A stretch of DNA of 64,000 bases from Spisula solida (lineage: Eukaryota > Mollusca > Bivalvia > Venerida > Mactridae): positions 36,741,097-36,805,096 of the forward strand of contig OX365959.1 in the NCBI GenBank assembly GCA_947247005.1. The letters run 5' to 3'. Positions 24,381 through 36,400 of this stretch are shown here, piece by piece; position 1 is the first letter of the stretch; every line of letters starts with the position of its first letter. The notes under the pieces were generated by a model, which ran no database searches, had not been told where the DNA came from, and saw only the letters and a program-made list of their open reading frames with translations. The translations under genes were made by a program, and so were the position numbers.

Positions 24381-24644
24381 TTTTATGCCCCCGTATTGAT
24401 AGATCGGGAGGCATATAGTGATTCACCTGTCCATCCGTCCGTTCGTCCTGGTTAACCGTTTCTTCTAGCATTAATATGGCTTGCTACAAAGCTTTCATAC
24501 TTGCATGGATGTTGTATATGAACACTCTCCACACACCAGTATCACCTAACCCCATTTTGACCTTCACCTTGACCTAATTTTGGACTTATTTATAGACAAG
24601 GCTTCCACAGGGGGCATAAGCGTTTATTGAACGCAGTCTTGTTT
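24381..24644 (+). mobile_element. Helentron-like element, family 3, copy 2
   Basis: TTTTATGCCCCCGTATTGATAG at the 5' end with GGGAGGCATA, and GCGTTTATTGAACGCAGTC then TTGTTTT at the 3' end. Confidence 0.78.
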
Positions 24645-24659
24645 TGTATCTACTTTCAA

Positions 24660-26840
24660 TAATATGCAAACTGTTCGTACCATCAGCATTACAGTTATAT
24701 TGAGAACATATTTATCCATTATGCACTTACAAATACTGCCTGCCTCATTACATTGTGTATCAGCAAAACAAAGTAGTTCCAACTAGTCTCTCATTTCATT
24801 GTATTCCTAGCAACAAAAACAAGTTCCATCGATTTCTTTTTAAACGAGAAGTTTGATTATATTTCAAATTTACTACATTATGTTCATCAATTTTTCATCA
24901 TTCGAGTGTTACCACAGCTCATGCAAATATTTAGTAGAATAACAAAAATCACTTGAAATGTAGTTATGTATAGCCACAGAAAGCTTAAAGACTCATATAC
25001 CTAATTCATTTATCCAAGTTGTGTAAATCATAGGGGGCATATATGTTTAGATATGTAATAGTGTTTGTGCTAATCATTGTGTGCCTTAAAACTTTGTAGT
25101 CAAATCATTAGACTGTTACAAGCAGTATCAGGTGTTCGTATATCGAGCTCAAACTGTGCTATAGAACTTGAGGGTGTGCCACCATTGCTGAGTGGTTCTG
25201 GTCACTGTAGTCAGAGACTATAGATAACACAGAAATATGCCAGTGTAGGATTTTATTTGTACGATATGATTTTAATAGATTGTGTGTAATTTACTGTATT
25301 AAACAGCTTTTTAATTAACAAATAGTTTGAATGCCAATAGAGATGAGATCGGGCGTTAACAAATGATTTGTGTATATGTTAGCCAATCCCACATAAGACT
25401 ATAAAATTTGTTAAACAGATGCAATCATGACCTTGCTATCAATTTGCAAGACTTCAAACTTATTTATTCTCTATAACTATAATTATAACTTTATTCTATT
25501 TTTATGCAAGAAATTAGTGCATTATTTGTGTCATGTGTCATTCGTTTGATGTACACACGCTTTTCATTGCTTTTTGTTTACTGTAGAATTACAACAACGA
25601 TGAATCAGTGTCTAAAATTGTGTTATGTTCATAGAATGAATAAACTTTGTGCAATTACAACTCCCTAGTTTGTTGTGCTTCATAGTTATGGTAAGGCCCC
25701 TTTGTGGCATGGTCCTGTGTGCTGGGTTTGCTACCCGCCAATTGGGGTTTGATTCCAAGTTGCAGCAGGTTATACCGTGCCATGAAAACTTGGCAACAGT
25801 TTCGACTTTCCTCCACCTGCGAGATGTTGCTGGCACCTTGTGGAAGGGCAAGTTAGTACTGGTTATGATACAGTCCAGGAAAACCAGATTGGCTAATCAG
25901 CCGCAGTATGTAACTGAAAAATTAAGAAACGGCATTTGCTCCTTTGATAAAACCCTATCCGTTCACCTATTAACAAATTTTCCTATAAATATGAATCAGT
26001 AAAAATTTGATATTTTGCAAGTAACTGAGAACTTCTCCAAATATATGGGAAGGGCATGACTGGGATCCTACAGTTCCAGAAATCTGGAACTGAATCTGAT
26101 TTGCTGCAATAGAAAAAAAAATTCTGCAGAAAGTAAAAGTTATTTGATGAAAAAATACCAAGTATTGACTGCGTTTCGGTCATTTGAAATTTCATACCCA
26201 GAATTTTGACAATAGAACAATGTTTTGGTGTAGGGGTGTGTGCTAATGACTCTTGAAACAGACTTATGGGAAATTTTCAGGATTAGGCATTATGCCTCAG
26301 TAGAACCCCTGGCATGACTGTCATGAAAGAAACTGCACTGGACCATTGAACCTGATTGTGCTGGATGAGTCTAGCGATCTACTGTTTGTGCTTGCCAGAA
26401 TGGGTATTGTTGAATGGCCAGGAAAAGGCTTATTTCGTTCAAACTAGAGTAGATGTGTTTAATGGTCCGTTTGTGTTGTGTGCTTGTCACCTTCAGTCCC
26501 CACCGCTGGCTAGCCTTGGAAGAAAAGGAGCAGAATGTGCAAGTCTCTCCTGCCAGTACAAAGCCTTGTCTGTCTCCATAGGCAAGTTACATGTAGTACC
26601 TCCCCGTGGCAACTGAACACTTAAATTGAGAACCTCAAGCAGGATTGCAGGAGACTCCCAAAAGACGTGCTACATGCCAGGCCCATTGGTGTGTGGATAA
26701 GCCCCTACCCTCATCAACAGGCCCCCAGCTAAATGTAAATAGTATTACTGCCTTGTGGTCATTTGTTGGTTCAATAAAGGCTAAGGGAGTAAACCCCACC
26801 AGAAAATCTGTGGCCCCACAGACACAAGCGTGCTGTTAAT
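24660..26840. other. Intergenic stretch, no gene recognised
   Basis: Contains the SINE-like copy at 25715-25930 and the 6-bp-TSD element at 26060-26311. The segment 26330-26840 is richer in G+C than its surroundings and has open frames of 64-86 codons, but no splice pattern or family motif was recognised. The remainder is plain AT-rich DNA. Confidence 0.5.
26060..26311. mobile_element. CAGGGGTCCTAC element, copy 3, with 6-bp TSD GCATGA
   Basis: Left end CTGGGATCCTACAGTTCC, right end CAGTAGAACCCCTG. GCATGA is at 26054-26059 and 26312-26317. This is an uninterrupted reference copy for the family. Confidence 0.8.
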
Positions 26841-26847
26841 ACAAACA

Positions 26848-27260
26848 AAACAAGTAATTAAGAATTGCAAGCAATACAGAAGTCCCCTACCGGTTTGAGG
26901 CCATTTTCAATGTTTCTGTTGCCATAGCAACCACAATTTTTGTCAGAATCAAAGTATTTTTAGACGTGCATAATCCCCTTATTGCCCCCTATCTACATAT
27001 CAAGTTTCATTAACCTAGCTTGGAAACTGCTTGAGTTATGGCAGGATCCAGATTTTGGCATATTTTCACTCTTTCTGTTGCCATAGCAACCACAATTTTT
27101 GTCAGAATCAAAATATTTTTAGACGTGCATAATCCCCTTATTGCCCCCTAGCTTGGAAACTGTTTGAGTTATGTCAGGATCCAGACTGTTTGACAGACGG
27201 ACTGACGGACGGAGGGCAAACCTACAGTCCCCTCCGGTCAAAAACCGGTAGGGGACTAAT
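26848..27260 (-). mobile_element. Helentron-like element, family 2, copy 4
   Basis: Read on the minus strand it starts TTAGTCCCCTACCGG and ends AATTACTTGTT. Like the copy at 6215 it carries a tandem duplication of the core. It ends about ten bases from the 2.7-kb inverted-repeat element. Confidence 0.78.
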
Positions 27261-27269
27261 AAACCTGTA

Positions 27270-29995
27270 GGGTGTTTCATTTTTTGAACTTTTTCTTTGA
27301 TCGCTTAGATAATTAAATCAACTGTTCTCTAGTATAAACAATATTCCCAGACCAAATTTCAGCTCAATCAAAAAATGTCTTGATCCCCCCCTACCGAGTT
27401 GAAATTTTGGCCAAAAGACGCCATTTAGGCATTTTTCACTCCGAAAAGGTTTCTTAAATAGCCAATTTCACCAATATTATTTTGTTGTATTTGTGTAAGA
27501 TGAATGAATGGAGGTTGTTTAAACCCATTTATGTCAATATTTTACAATAGAACGGTCCAAATTATATACGGGATCAGTTCATTTTATAGCAAAAAGTGGT
27601 GATTTTCTGAAAATTAGAGAAAATTTGAATTTTTTGAAGTTTTTCCCTTAACAAACATCCCAGGTCCAAATCACCCTGCTCTTATAAAAAGTCATCTAAT
27701 TTTGGTAAAAACTGTCATGCTTTTGAATACTTTATGATGAACTAATTTGATTTTACAGGTATAATCAATGTTTTATACAAACTTAACCATATATTAGCAT
27801 GTTTCTTAAAACTTGGACGGCAATAATGCACTCATGCTTTCTATAACAGTATATACTGTTATAAATGATAATAAAAATGGACAGGGGGAGATAGATTGAG
27901 TGGTGAGTTGAGTGACAGGCACATAAATGTGACTTTCTATTCATACAGCATCATGACAGTGCCACCTACATATATGAACAGGGTGCGATCAAAGAGAAAA
28001 TCCCACAGCCAGTGCTTACAGAATAATTGACCAAGCGTCAAGCTAGTGCATTCAACGAATTATAACATGTTTCTCATACAACCTTCAAGGAACTGAATCT
28101 TCACATTTCCTTGGTTTTCCAAGAAATATTTTGATAAACTCCACTTATTTCAATATTTAGGTCATCGTTGGTTCCATGCTCTGTAGCCACAAATCATGCA
28201 TTTGGACTGAGTGTTTCATTTGGGAAACTCCATTTCAAGTCAGTCAATTTAGACATTCTGATTATATTGGTCCACAACTTGTATATTTGATATTTGTAAA
28301 ACTGTCAAGGAGACATCTAGAGTTACTGACCCATTCACAAATCGATTATATATAAGTTGTGATTTGAGAAAATCATTGGATAGTATCTATGCTTAACATG
28401 TTAAACAGAGTCTGAGCAATTTATAAAGGTTCTCTCAGGTACGTGTTCACCAATTACGTAGAATAGGCCTGAATATTTCTCCCCCTCTCACCAGCAATAA
28501 CCTAGATACAAGTGACATTTTAGCGCCCCATCTACCTCAAATTGACGTTGAAACCACCAACCACCGATAACTATGTGAACTTATTTAAAAACAAGTACCT
28601 AGGTGACCGCTTGCTTAAGATACCGGTCTGTGGCACTTTGGGATGCATTTGTAATTAAAGCTCCTAGTGTGTTTCACTCTGTCAGATTGTTATTGAAGCT
28701 TGCTATGCTGCCCAATATAGCAATCATGATCCCTCTCACACCAAACTAGAAAGAATGCAATAAAGTTCTCTTTCCATGGACATGGTTCCTTCAAGCCAGT
28801 ATGTATGCAATTCCACCATGATTGGGCTTCGAGTTATGGGACCTGATGGCTACACACGTGCACCCGTTGATGCTCCTATCGCACACATAACTTTCCTTCT
28901 AAGACACCCTTGATCTTCCTCTTCTTACTTGGCAAGTCTGTGGCACCTGATGTCAAGGAAGTTTTGGCTCTTAACTTATAAGTCACAGAGGCCACAAACT
29001 TCCAAAATCTGACCTCTAACTGGTATAATAACAGCGAACCATCCAATGGATCTGCTTATTGGACCGGAGTCGTGGTTTCTATTTTATGTTATGGTAATAT
29101 ATGTTGCCCAGATCACAATGTTCCTGATCAGTGGAGAATATTCGAAAGTACAACAATGGGAAATGTTGTGACAAACCTTGAAGTGGCGAATGATGTTGCT
29201 GAACGGGGAGTGATTGATAATCAGTATATATCGTCTTGAAGTTCCAACAGTAAGACAAAACAATCTGTTGCATACTATTACTAACTTGTAAGTATAACAA
29301 AAATGTTCGTGAATTTGATTTAAGTTTTTATCTCAGTTACTAGTAATTATTTACGTCCAAAGAATGCATATTGATCCTGGGGACAAACATTCAGCTTTCA
29401 CAAAAAATTGAAAAGTCTACCGGCGACTTATGAAAGGGTACAGTATCGACAAAAATCTCGACTTCTTAGCCAAAAGTCACCCTACGACTTATGGCCGATT
29501 ATTTACGGTACATGTATATAGTTAATTTTGTTTAATTATAGAGTCATGTAAAATCACATTAGTACATTATAAAGTGTTTAAAAACAGTTCTCAATTTGGG
29601 CCCTTAAAGTTTGTGAATTGAGAATATCTGATAATTTCTAATTTTCTTTAATTTTCAGAAAAACACCACTTTTTGCTATGAAATGAACTGGTCCAGTATA
29701 TAATTTGGATCCTTATATAATAAGATATGGACATAAATGGGTTCAAACGACCACAAATCATTCATCTTACACAAATACAACAAAATAATGTTGGTGGAAT
29801 TGGCTATTAAAGAAACCTTTTTGGAGTGAAAAATGCCTACATGTCGTCTTTGGGTCAAAATTTCAACTCGGTAGGGGGGGATCAAGACATTTTTTGATTG
29901 AGCTGAAATTTGGTCTGGGAGTATTGTTTATACTAGAGAACAGTTGGTTTAATTATCTAAGCGATCAAGGAAAAAGTTCAAAAAATGAAACACCC
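27270..29995. mobile_element. 2.73-kb element with long (about 375 bp) terminal inverted repeats and TA duplication
   Basis: The left end GGGTGTTTCATTTTTTGAAC is matched in inverse at the right end (AAAAATGAAACACCC). Similarity continues inward to about 27645 and back to about 29625, including GATCCCCCCCTACCGAGTTG and its inverse. TA flanks both ends (27268-27269, 29996-29997). The middle (27650-29620) is unique, has no long ORF and matches no family I recognise. It lies between the ATF6 and ODAD3 3' ends. Confidence 0.8.
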
Positions 29996-30199
29996 TATAA
30001 ACCTGGTACTGGCAGATGCCAACCAGAGTAGATGTGGAGGAATGATGTAAAAAGGACATTGTCCACAAATTTAATGTTTTTGTTCAATTATAAGTTTGAT
30101 GAAATGTCCTAAAATATTGGGATTCACATATTGCACCTCTTAAGTAAATCAACCTTGCTCCAAATCACAATTTTTATGAAATAAGGAAAAAAGAACAAG

Positions 30200-30429
30200 C
30201 TTAGATATGGAGTTAATAGCTTTATTGAAAAATTCCCTACAAATCCCAGTGCAAATAATAGTACATAATTTGTAAATAAGTATTCTTACGTTTTCAAGCC
30301 CAGATTGAGTATTTAATTACTTACTTAATACTGAAATAAAATTTTGTACTTAAAACTTAGAATAAAATGATAGAAACTTAATACAAAATAATAAATATAT
30401 ATTAATATTTTCCCCAAAACTAAAGTTAT
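30200..30429 (-). other. ODAD3 3' UTR with candidate poly(A) signal
   Basis: TTTATT at 30221-30226 reads AATAAA on the minus strand, about 205 bases after the stop codon. It is the first canonical signal after the stop, so a short 3' UTR ending near 30200 is likely. The cleavage site is inferred. Confidence 0.5.
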
Positions 30430-33400
30430 TTAAGTAGCACGCTTTCGTGCCTTTTTCTTTTTTGGTTTAAGTTTAGAATTCAGGATTTCCTGCCCTTGTC
30501 GTTTTATGTCGTCTCTTGAGGTGAACCCGTCATTTTCCTGGTCGTGATCAAAATGGAACTCGTCGGTGTCGCTATGGTCGTCAGCATCAACTCTGATACG
30601 AATATTGTCGGGTGGGAGTTTGGCTTCCAGATATTCGTGTAACTGAAAATATATAGAATACATACATGTACAATGTCAGTTCATAATTGTATCAATCAAA
30701 TATACTTCTTGGTTCTTTACCGTGCCCAGTGTATAGACGCGAGACTACCTCTGTGTTACTGACCAGTGCATCTCTAGTTGAGAGGGAAACACTGAAAAGT
30801 ATTTCTGAAATTTCCAGTGCCCTGGACAAGATTTAAACCAGGGAACTCCGGATTGATATTTGAGATTGTTATCCTATTCGGCCACCCAACTCAGCTACCA
30901 TACTACCCTATCGTCTTTTGCTGAGCTCCACTTACTTGTAATCATTGGGTTTATGCACAAACAAATTATTGACACATCAATACTAATTACAGTACCACCT
31001 CTGTAGAGCAACACCCTTTGGGAGCTGTAAATATTGGCCATTGTTTATAGTTTGTTGCTCTACAGAGGTTGAATTTATAGTACACATGGGCTTAGGGAAA
31101 TTTGGAAGGTGTATGTTGTTATCGAGATTATTGCTCTAGACCACAGAGCGGCCACTCTTTAGAGGGCTGCCCTGAAGAGATACAGTGGATATGAATTAAT
31201 CAATGTGGGATTCAGAAATTTTGAATGGCAGAAAACAACACTGGTACATACATGCCATGTTTGGCAGACCCCTTTGCGTGAGATTGGTGATGGAAATGCA
31301 GGAGATTTCATTAAATGCAGGAGATTTTTCCTGCTGAATCTTTAGACTTAAAGTATTGAAGTTTATATGCTGTTTTTACTTATCTTAATTTGATGACAAT
31401 ACCATGCATGCTTCATGTAGCAATTTAAAGAAATATTTGTCATCATTTTCATAATGTAAACAAAAAATGTGAGATTCCAGTTTGTCCATGAAATGCGTGA
31501 GATTTGATAAATTGGCCTCTGATCATGCAGGAGTAGAGTCTCAAATGCAGGAGACTCACGCATGATGCAGGAGATCTGGCATGTATGCTGGTAGTAAATC
31601 AAACATTTAGTTAGAATCTTACTTTTTCATTGTCCACTTTGTACAATGGTGTCAGATCATCTCCCTTCAGACCGAGGTTATGTAACAGATGGTCAATCTT
31701 GTTACCACACTGTTGTAAGTCTAATATAGGATCACCTTTAGCAAAGTTGTGAAACGGCTGAAAGAAACAAATACAAATATATGGTAAAATCATTAACATT
31801 TGGGGAGGATTAATTTTCATTCACTTAGTGGATAAACTCAACCATGAAATTAGTTTTTAACAATTGATTGTTCTCCATAATACAGGGTTCCCATAAATAT
31901 TCTGACACAAAATTCCCTGATTTTTCCCTGACCACAGAGCAGCTTTTCCTGACTTTTTAAAGCGATCGGGCACCAAAGCATCTTTCTATTTGGGTAAAAT
32001 ATGAAGAAAAGGATGCTATATAGCTTTATACCGAACCAAAAAGTTTAAGTTTACAATTCTAGGGCTAATGATTGACATAACGTTATTATAATTTATAATT
32101 GTCCTGAGCAAGCGTTTTAAGGGAGCAAATGATTTTTTTTATGGTTTTTGTTCTTTCCTTCATAGGAATTGTCACTCATTGACAGCTAAATAAAGAATTC
32201 CCTGACTTTTGCTAAATTTTCAGATTATCCTGACTTATTTGCAAATTCCCTGACTTTTCCATGACCTAGAAAAAGTTGTTTTTCCTAAATTTCCTTGACC
32301 GTGGGAACCCTGTAATATGTAACCAGTGGTCTTTCTTTCAATCTTCCACATATCCTCGAATTTACAAACCCACAAAAATTGCCATTTTACTGAAATCCAC
32401 ACAGAAATGTAATTAATGATTTAACTGGTAGTCTCCATATGAATGCAATACAGTCATAATGGAAAGGTCCCATTGGGTAGTTGAGACCTTAACTAAACTC
32501 AAAAATATATTTAGTTAATCTTACAGGTTTGAGGCGAACTTCTTTCAGTTTCTCAAACAGTGTAGTAATACCAGACGTCAGGTTGATTAAGAGCTTGTTG
32601 TTACGATTGTACATCTCCACAGCGTTGTTACATCTATTTTCCTCGTCATGCACATATTCAGCCATAGATTCAACGGCTTTCCTTCCCCTATAATATTTAC
32701 AGTAAACAATGTATTTACATTAAACATTTTTTTACAATGAGCTTTATTTTTTGCTTTGTTTTTAATTTTGTACGTTAGTTATGAAGGAGTGATAAAAACT
32801 GATCCCACAAATCAAATTTTTCTATTATTTGTTTTGCAATGACAAAATCATTTTTCTATCATTTTTGTTGTAAGATCACAACAGTACAACCTTTCTAGAG
32901 TAACACCCGTAGGGAACCACAAAATTTGGTTTTAGTACAGAGGTTGTCGCTATGTATGTAGGTAAAATTCATAGCAATTAGTTACTTCCAGAATAAAATT
33001 ATTATGTTGCTTAAAGAGAGGTTGTTGCATGTTTTGATAATGTGAAGTGGACCACAGGTGCAAGACACAAAATTTGGCTAATTTTGTAGGCCTATTATGC
33101 ATACCTGCCAAGTACTCCACTTAAAGTGGAATAGTGGTCTGTGGCCCTTGGTTGTTTTTAGTAAATATATTACCAAATGAAACTGACTAGCACCTTTTGA
33201 TGTGTCACATTGTTTATTGTGGTCTTAATAAGTATCTGATTTCAGTTACCACTTCACTTTTGGATTTTGGAAACTTGGCAGGTATGATTATGTCCAGGGG
33301 TGTGGAAATTCCCAAATTTTTCACTTGCCCTTGGGCAAGTTCGACTGAAAAATCTGCTTGCCCAAAATCTGAATCTACTTGCCCAGGAAAACACAAAAAA

Positions 33401-36400
33401 GCAACAAAATTTCAGTTTCATTCCATTATTTATCATGTGAAGGATTAGAGTACTAGATTTAATTCAACGTTTGTTAAGTAAATCATTTTTGGCCAGTAAT
33501 TTAGGGATTTATCATTGTTAAGGTAAAATAAGGCACTTGATATTATTTTTCTTGTGATAATTTTGCACTTGCCCAAGGGCAAGCTGGATGGAAAAATCTA
33601 CTTGCCCGCAGACAAAAAAGCCCAAGTCGGGCAAGTTGGACATAGGAATTCCACACCCCTGATGTCATATGTTAATATGACATAATAGGCCTTCATTGTC
33701 AAATTTGATTTTGTGTCTTGCACCTGTGACATGGACCTGGTGTAAGATCGCCAGTCTTGCATTCAGAAATATATAGGTTTTTCAGTTTTATTTTTACTAT
33801 ATACAATTGATACATGTTTCTCATTTTTCTTCAAGTATAGAAACATTACATCAGTCAAACTTGCTTATATACTGAATAACGACGTGGAAATCCATACTGA
33901 ATGTTTACTATTTTTATAGCTACCTGAGTATTTGCCTTTCACTTGTAAATTTAATTTCTTCGAAGACTTTACGAAGTTTAGACAATTCTTCTGTGACTAG
34001 ATTCTTCTTGTGTAACTTTTCACGTTCCATGGATCGTAACTGTTTGTAGGTTTGATCTTGATGGTCAAATCTGTATATAATGTCCTGTGGAGACGCATGA
34101 ATAAAATGTTAAAAAAAAATGAGAAAGTACTAAAAAAACCTTGGGAATTGTGTTAATAAAGTTTGTTAATAAAACTCCAGGGTGGTATTCAATATTGATC
34201 TTATTTAGTTTGAAATAAGGATAGCCAATCATATTGCCTGTTACTGACTTAAGAGTTTAATATGGTGTGATCTGATTGGTTGTCCTTATCCTTAAGTCAA
34301 GTAAGATCAATATTGAATACCATCCCTAGTGTATGAATGAGTTACTGAGAAGGTCAAAAGGTACTGTACTGTGGCTTATCGTGGGGTATCGTATATGTAC
34401 AGTCAGCTGAAAGGATGCAAATCTTAAGGTAGACTTAAAATTTGTACATTAGATTTACATAATTGACTTATCATTGGAAGACTGTCCAATGTATTTAAAG
34501 GATGCAATAACCCCCACCCCGCTGTTTGTTTACAACAAATACAAAACAAGAGATGTTTGTAAAACATGTATGCCCCCATTTCAGCCAAATAGTCATTAAT
34601 GTTAAATGTCACAGCTACCTTGACCTTTGACCTACATACTTGAAAATCAATAGGAGTCATCTGCTCTTACTGACCAATCTCCATGTAAAGTTTGAAGATC
34701 CTGGGGCATAGCGTTCTGGAGTTATTGAGCGGAAACCATTTGGTCTACCAACCGACATGTACAAAGCAATGTTTACCCCCTCATCAAAGATTGGGGGCGT
34801 AAAAATTACCTCCATGTCGGAAACATGAGTAGCTTGCATGATTTTCTCGAAAGCATCTTCTAGTGTGAGTATTTTCTCTTGACGTTCAAACTTTTCTGTC
34901 TGTAACCTAGCTTGACGGGAATCTGGAACCATATGGAAAATAATTCTAATTCAGGTACTGTAAAATTACATATTTTCGTGGGTATTAAATTTCGTGGATT
35001 TTGATGGGGTCCTAAAGTCATGAATTACAAAACATGGAAAAGTAAAACTAGGGCTGAGTATCGATCAAAATTATCAATACGATATTTGTATCGATACAGA
35101 ATGATTAATATCTGATGTATCGTTTGATATTTTATATTTTTATTTCACATCTGTTGGATATTAGACTTATTAAATATTTATCAAAGTAACATTTTTCAAG
35201 GCAAATAATTGGTGGAGCTATATGTTGGGCTTATAGAATAAGAGTAGGTCGGGTAATGACGGCTTGTAAACGATACATTGACTTGCAATAATGGAAACGA
35301 GATTATGACGCCCCTTACTGTGAAAAATGAGTTGAAGTCTGCAATAAAACAAGACTGCGTTCAATAAATGCTTATGCCCCCTGTGGAAGCCTTGTCCATA
35401 AATAAGTCTAAGTCAAAAATCAGGTCAAGGTGAAGGTCAAAATGGGGTTATGTGATACAGGTGTGTGGAGAGTGTTCATACACAACATCCATGCAAGTAT
35501 GAAAGCTTTGTAGTAAGCCATATTAATGCTAGGAGAAACGGTCAATTTGGATTAACCAGGACAGACGGACGAACGGACAGACAGGTGAATCACTATATGC
35601 CTCCCCATCTATCGATAGGGGGGCATAAAAACAACACAAAAACCAATCAAAGCACGCTATTTTATCTAATTTTGTTTTGATCGATATTTGTTTGATACGT
35701 GAACGTTCGACATGGCATATCGACCGAACCCTAATTACCGGTCTTCGATTCGATACGTGAACCGGTACTCAGCCCTAAGTAAAACACATTTAGGAGTGTG
35801 ATTAACAGTGGGGATTAGATATTGTGGTTTAGTTCAACAATGAAATCCAAGAAAAGTCAACTCCCTCGAAAAATAATTATTTTACCGTACATGACTGTAG
35901 TACAAAATAAAATTTCAGGTCACATCTTAATTTTTATACTGATCAATAACAAATGTTGAGTGCCGCCAAAAAAAATTTCTGTTGAACTAATTTATGCACA
36001 ACAGGTGTTCTACATTCCGGAAAGAATGTACTTTTCTACAGAAAGTTTAAGCTATTTGATGAAAATATTCAAAGAGTTGACGAAGTAATGGTCATTTGAA
36101 GTTTCATTAGCTGAATTTTAATAATAGAACAATGTTTGAAGCAGTTTTGCTGTAGGGATGTGTGCTAAATGCACCCCAAACAGACTTGCAACTTGTTTTA
36201 AGGATTGGGCATTATGCCTTAAGTAGGACCCTTGGCACAAGAAATGAAGGATGACAACTTACCACTGGTATCATTGATGAGGGCAACCCGTTGCTGAAAT
36301 ATAATAAAATAATATGTTCTATAACACAATCTGTGAAAATTAGCACAAGTAGTTTGTCCGGGACAAGTGATTATTGATTCTGCCAAGTATCTTCCATGGG

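Noticed and set aside
25649..26002. 117-codon plus-strand open frame
   Set aside because: It runs across the SINE-like repeat at 25715-25930 whose other copies have stops; no domain recognised.
27650..29620. Transposase gene inside the 2.7-kb inverted-repeat element
   Set aside because: No open frame over about 75 codons and no recognisable catalytic motif in either strand.
31363..31602. Minus-strand 79-codon frame also found at 52634-52876
   Set aside because: The same peptide in two places comes from two near-identical MITE copies, not from a gene family.
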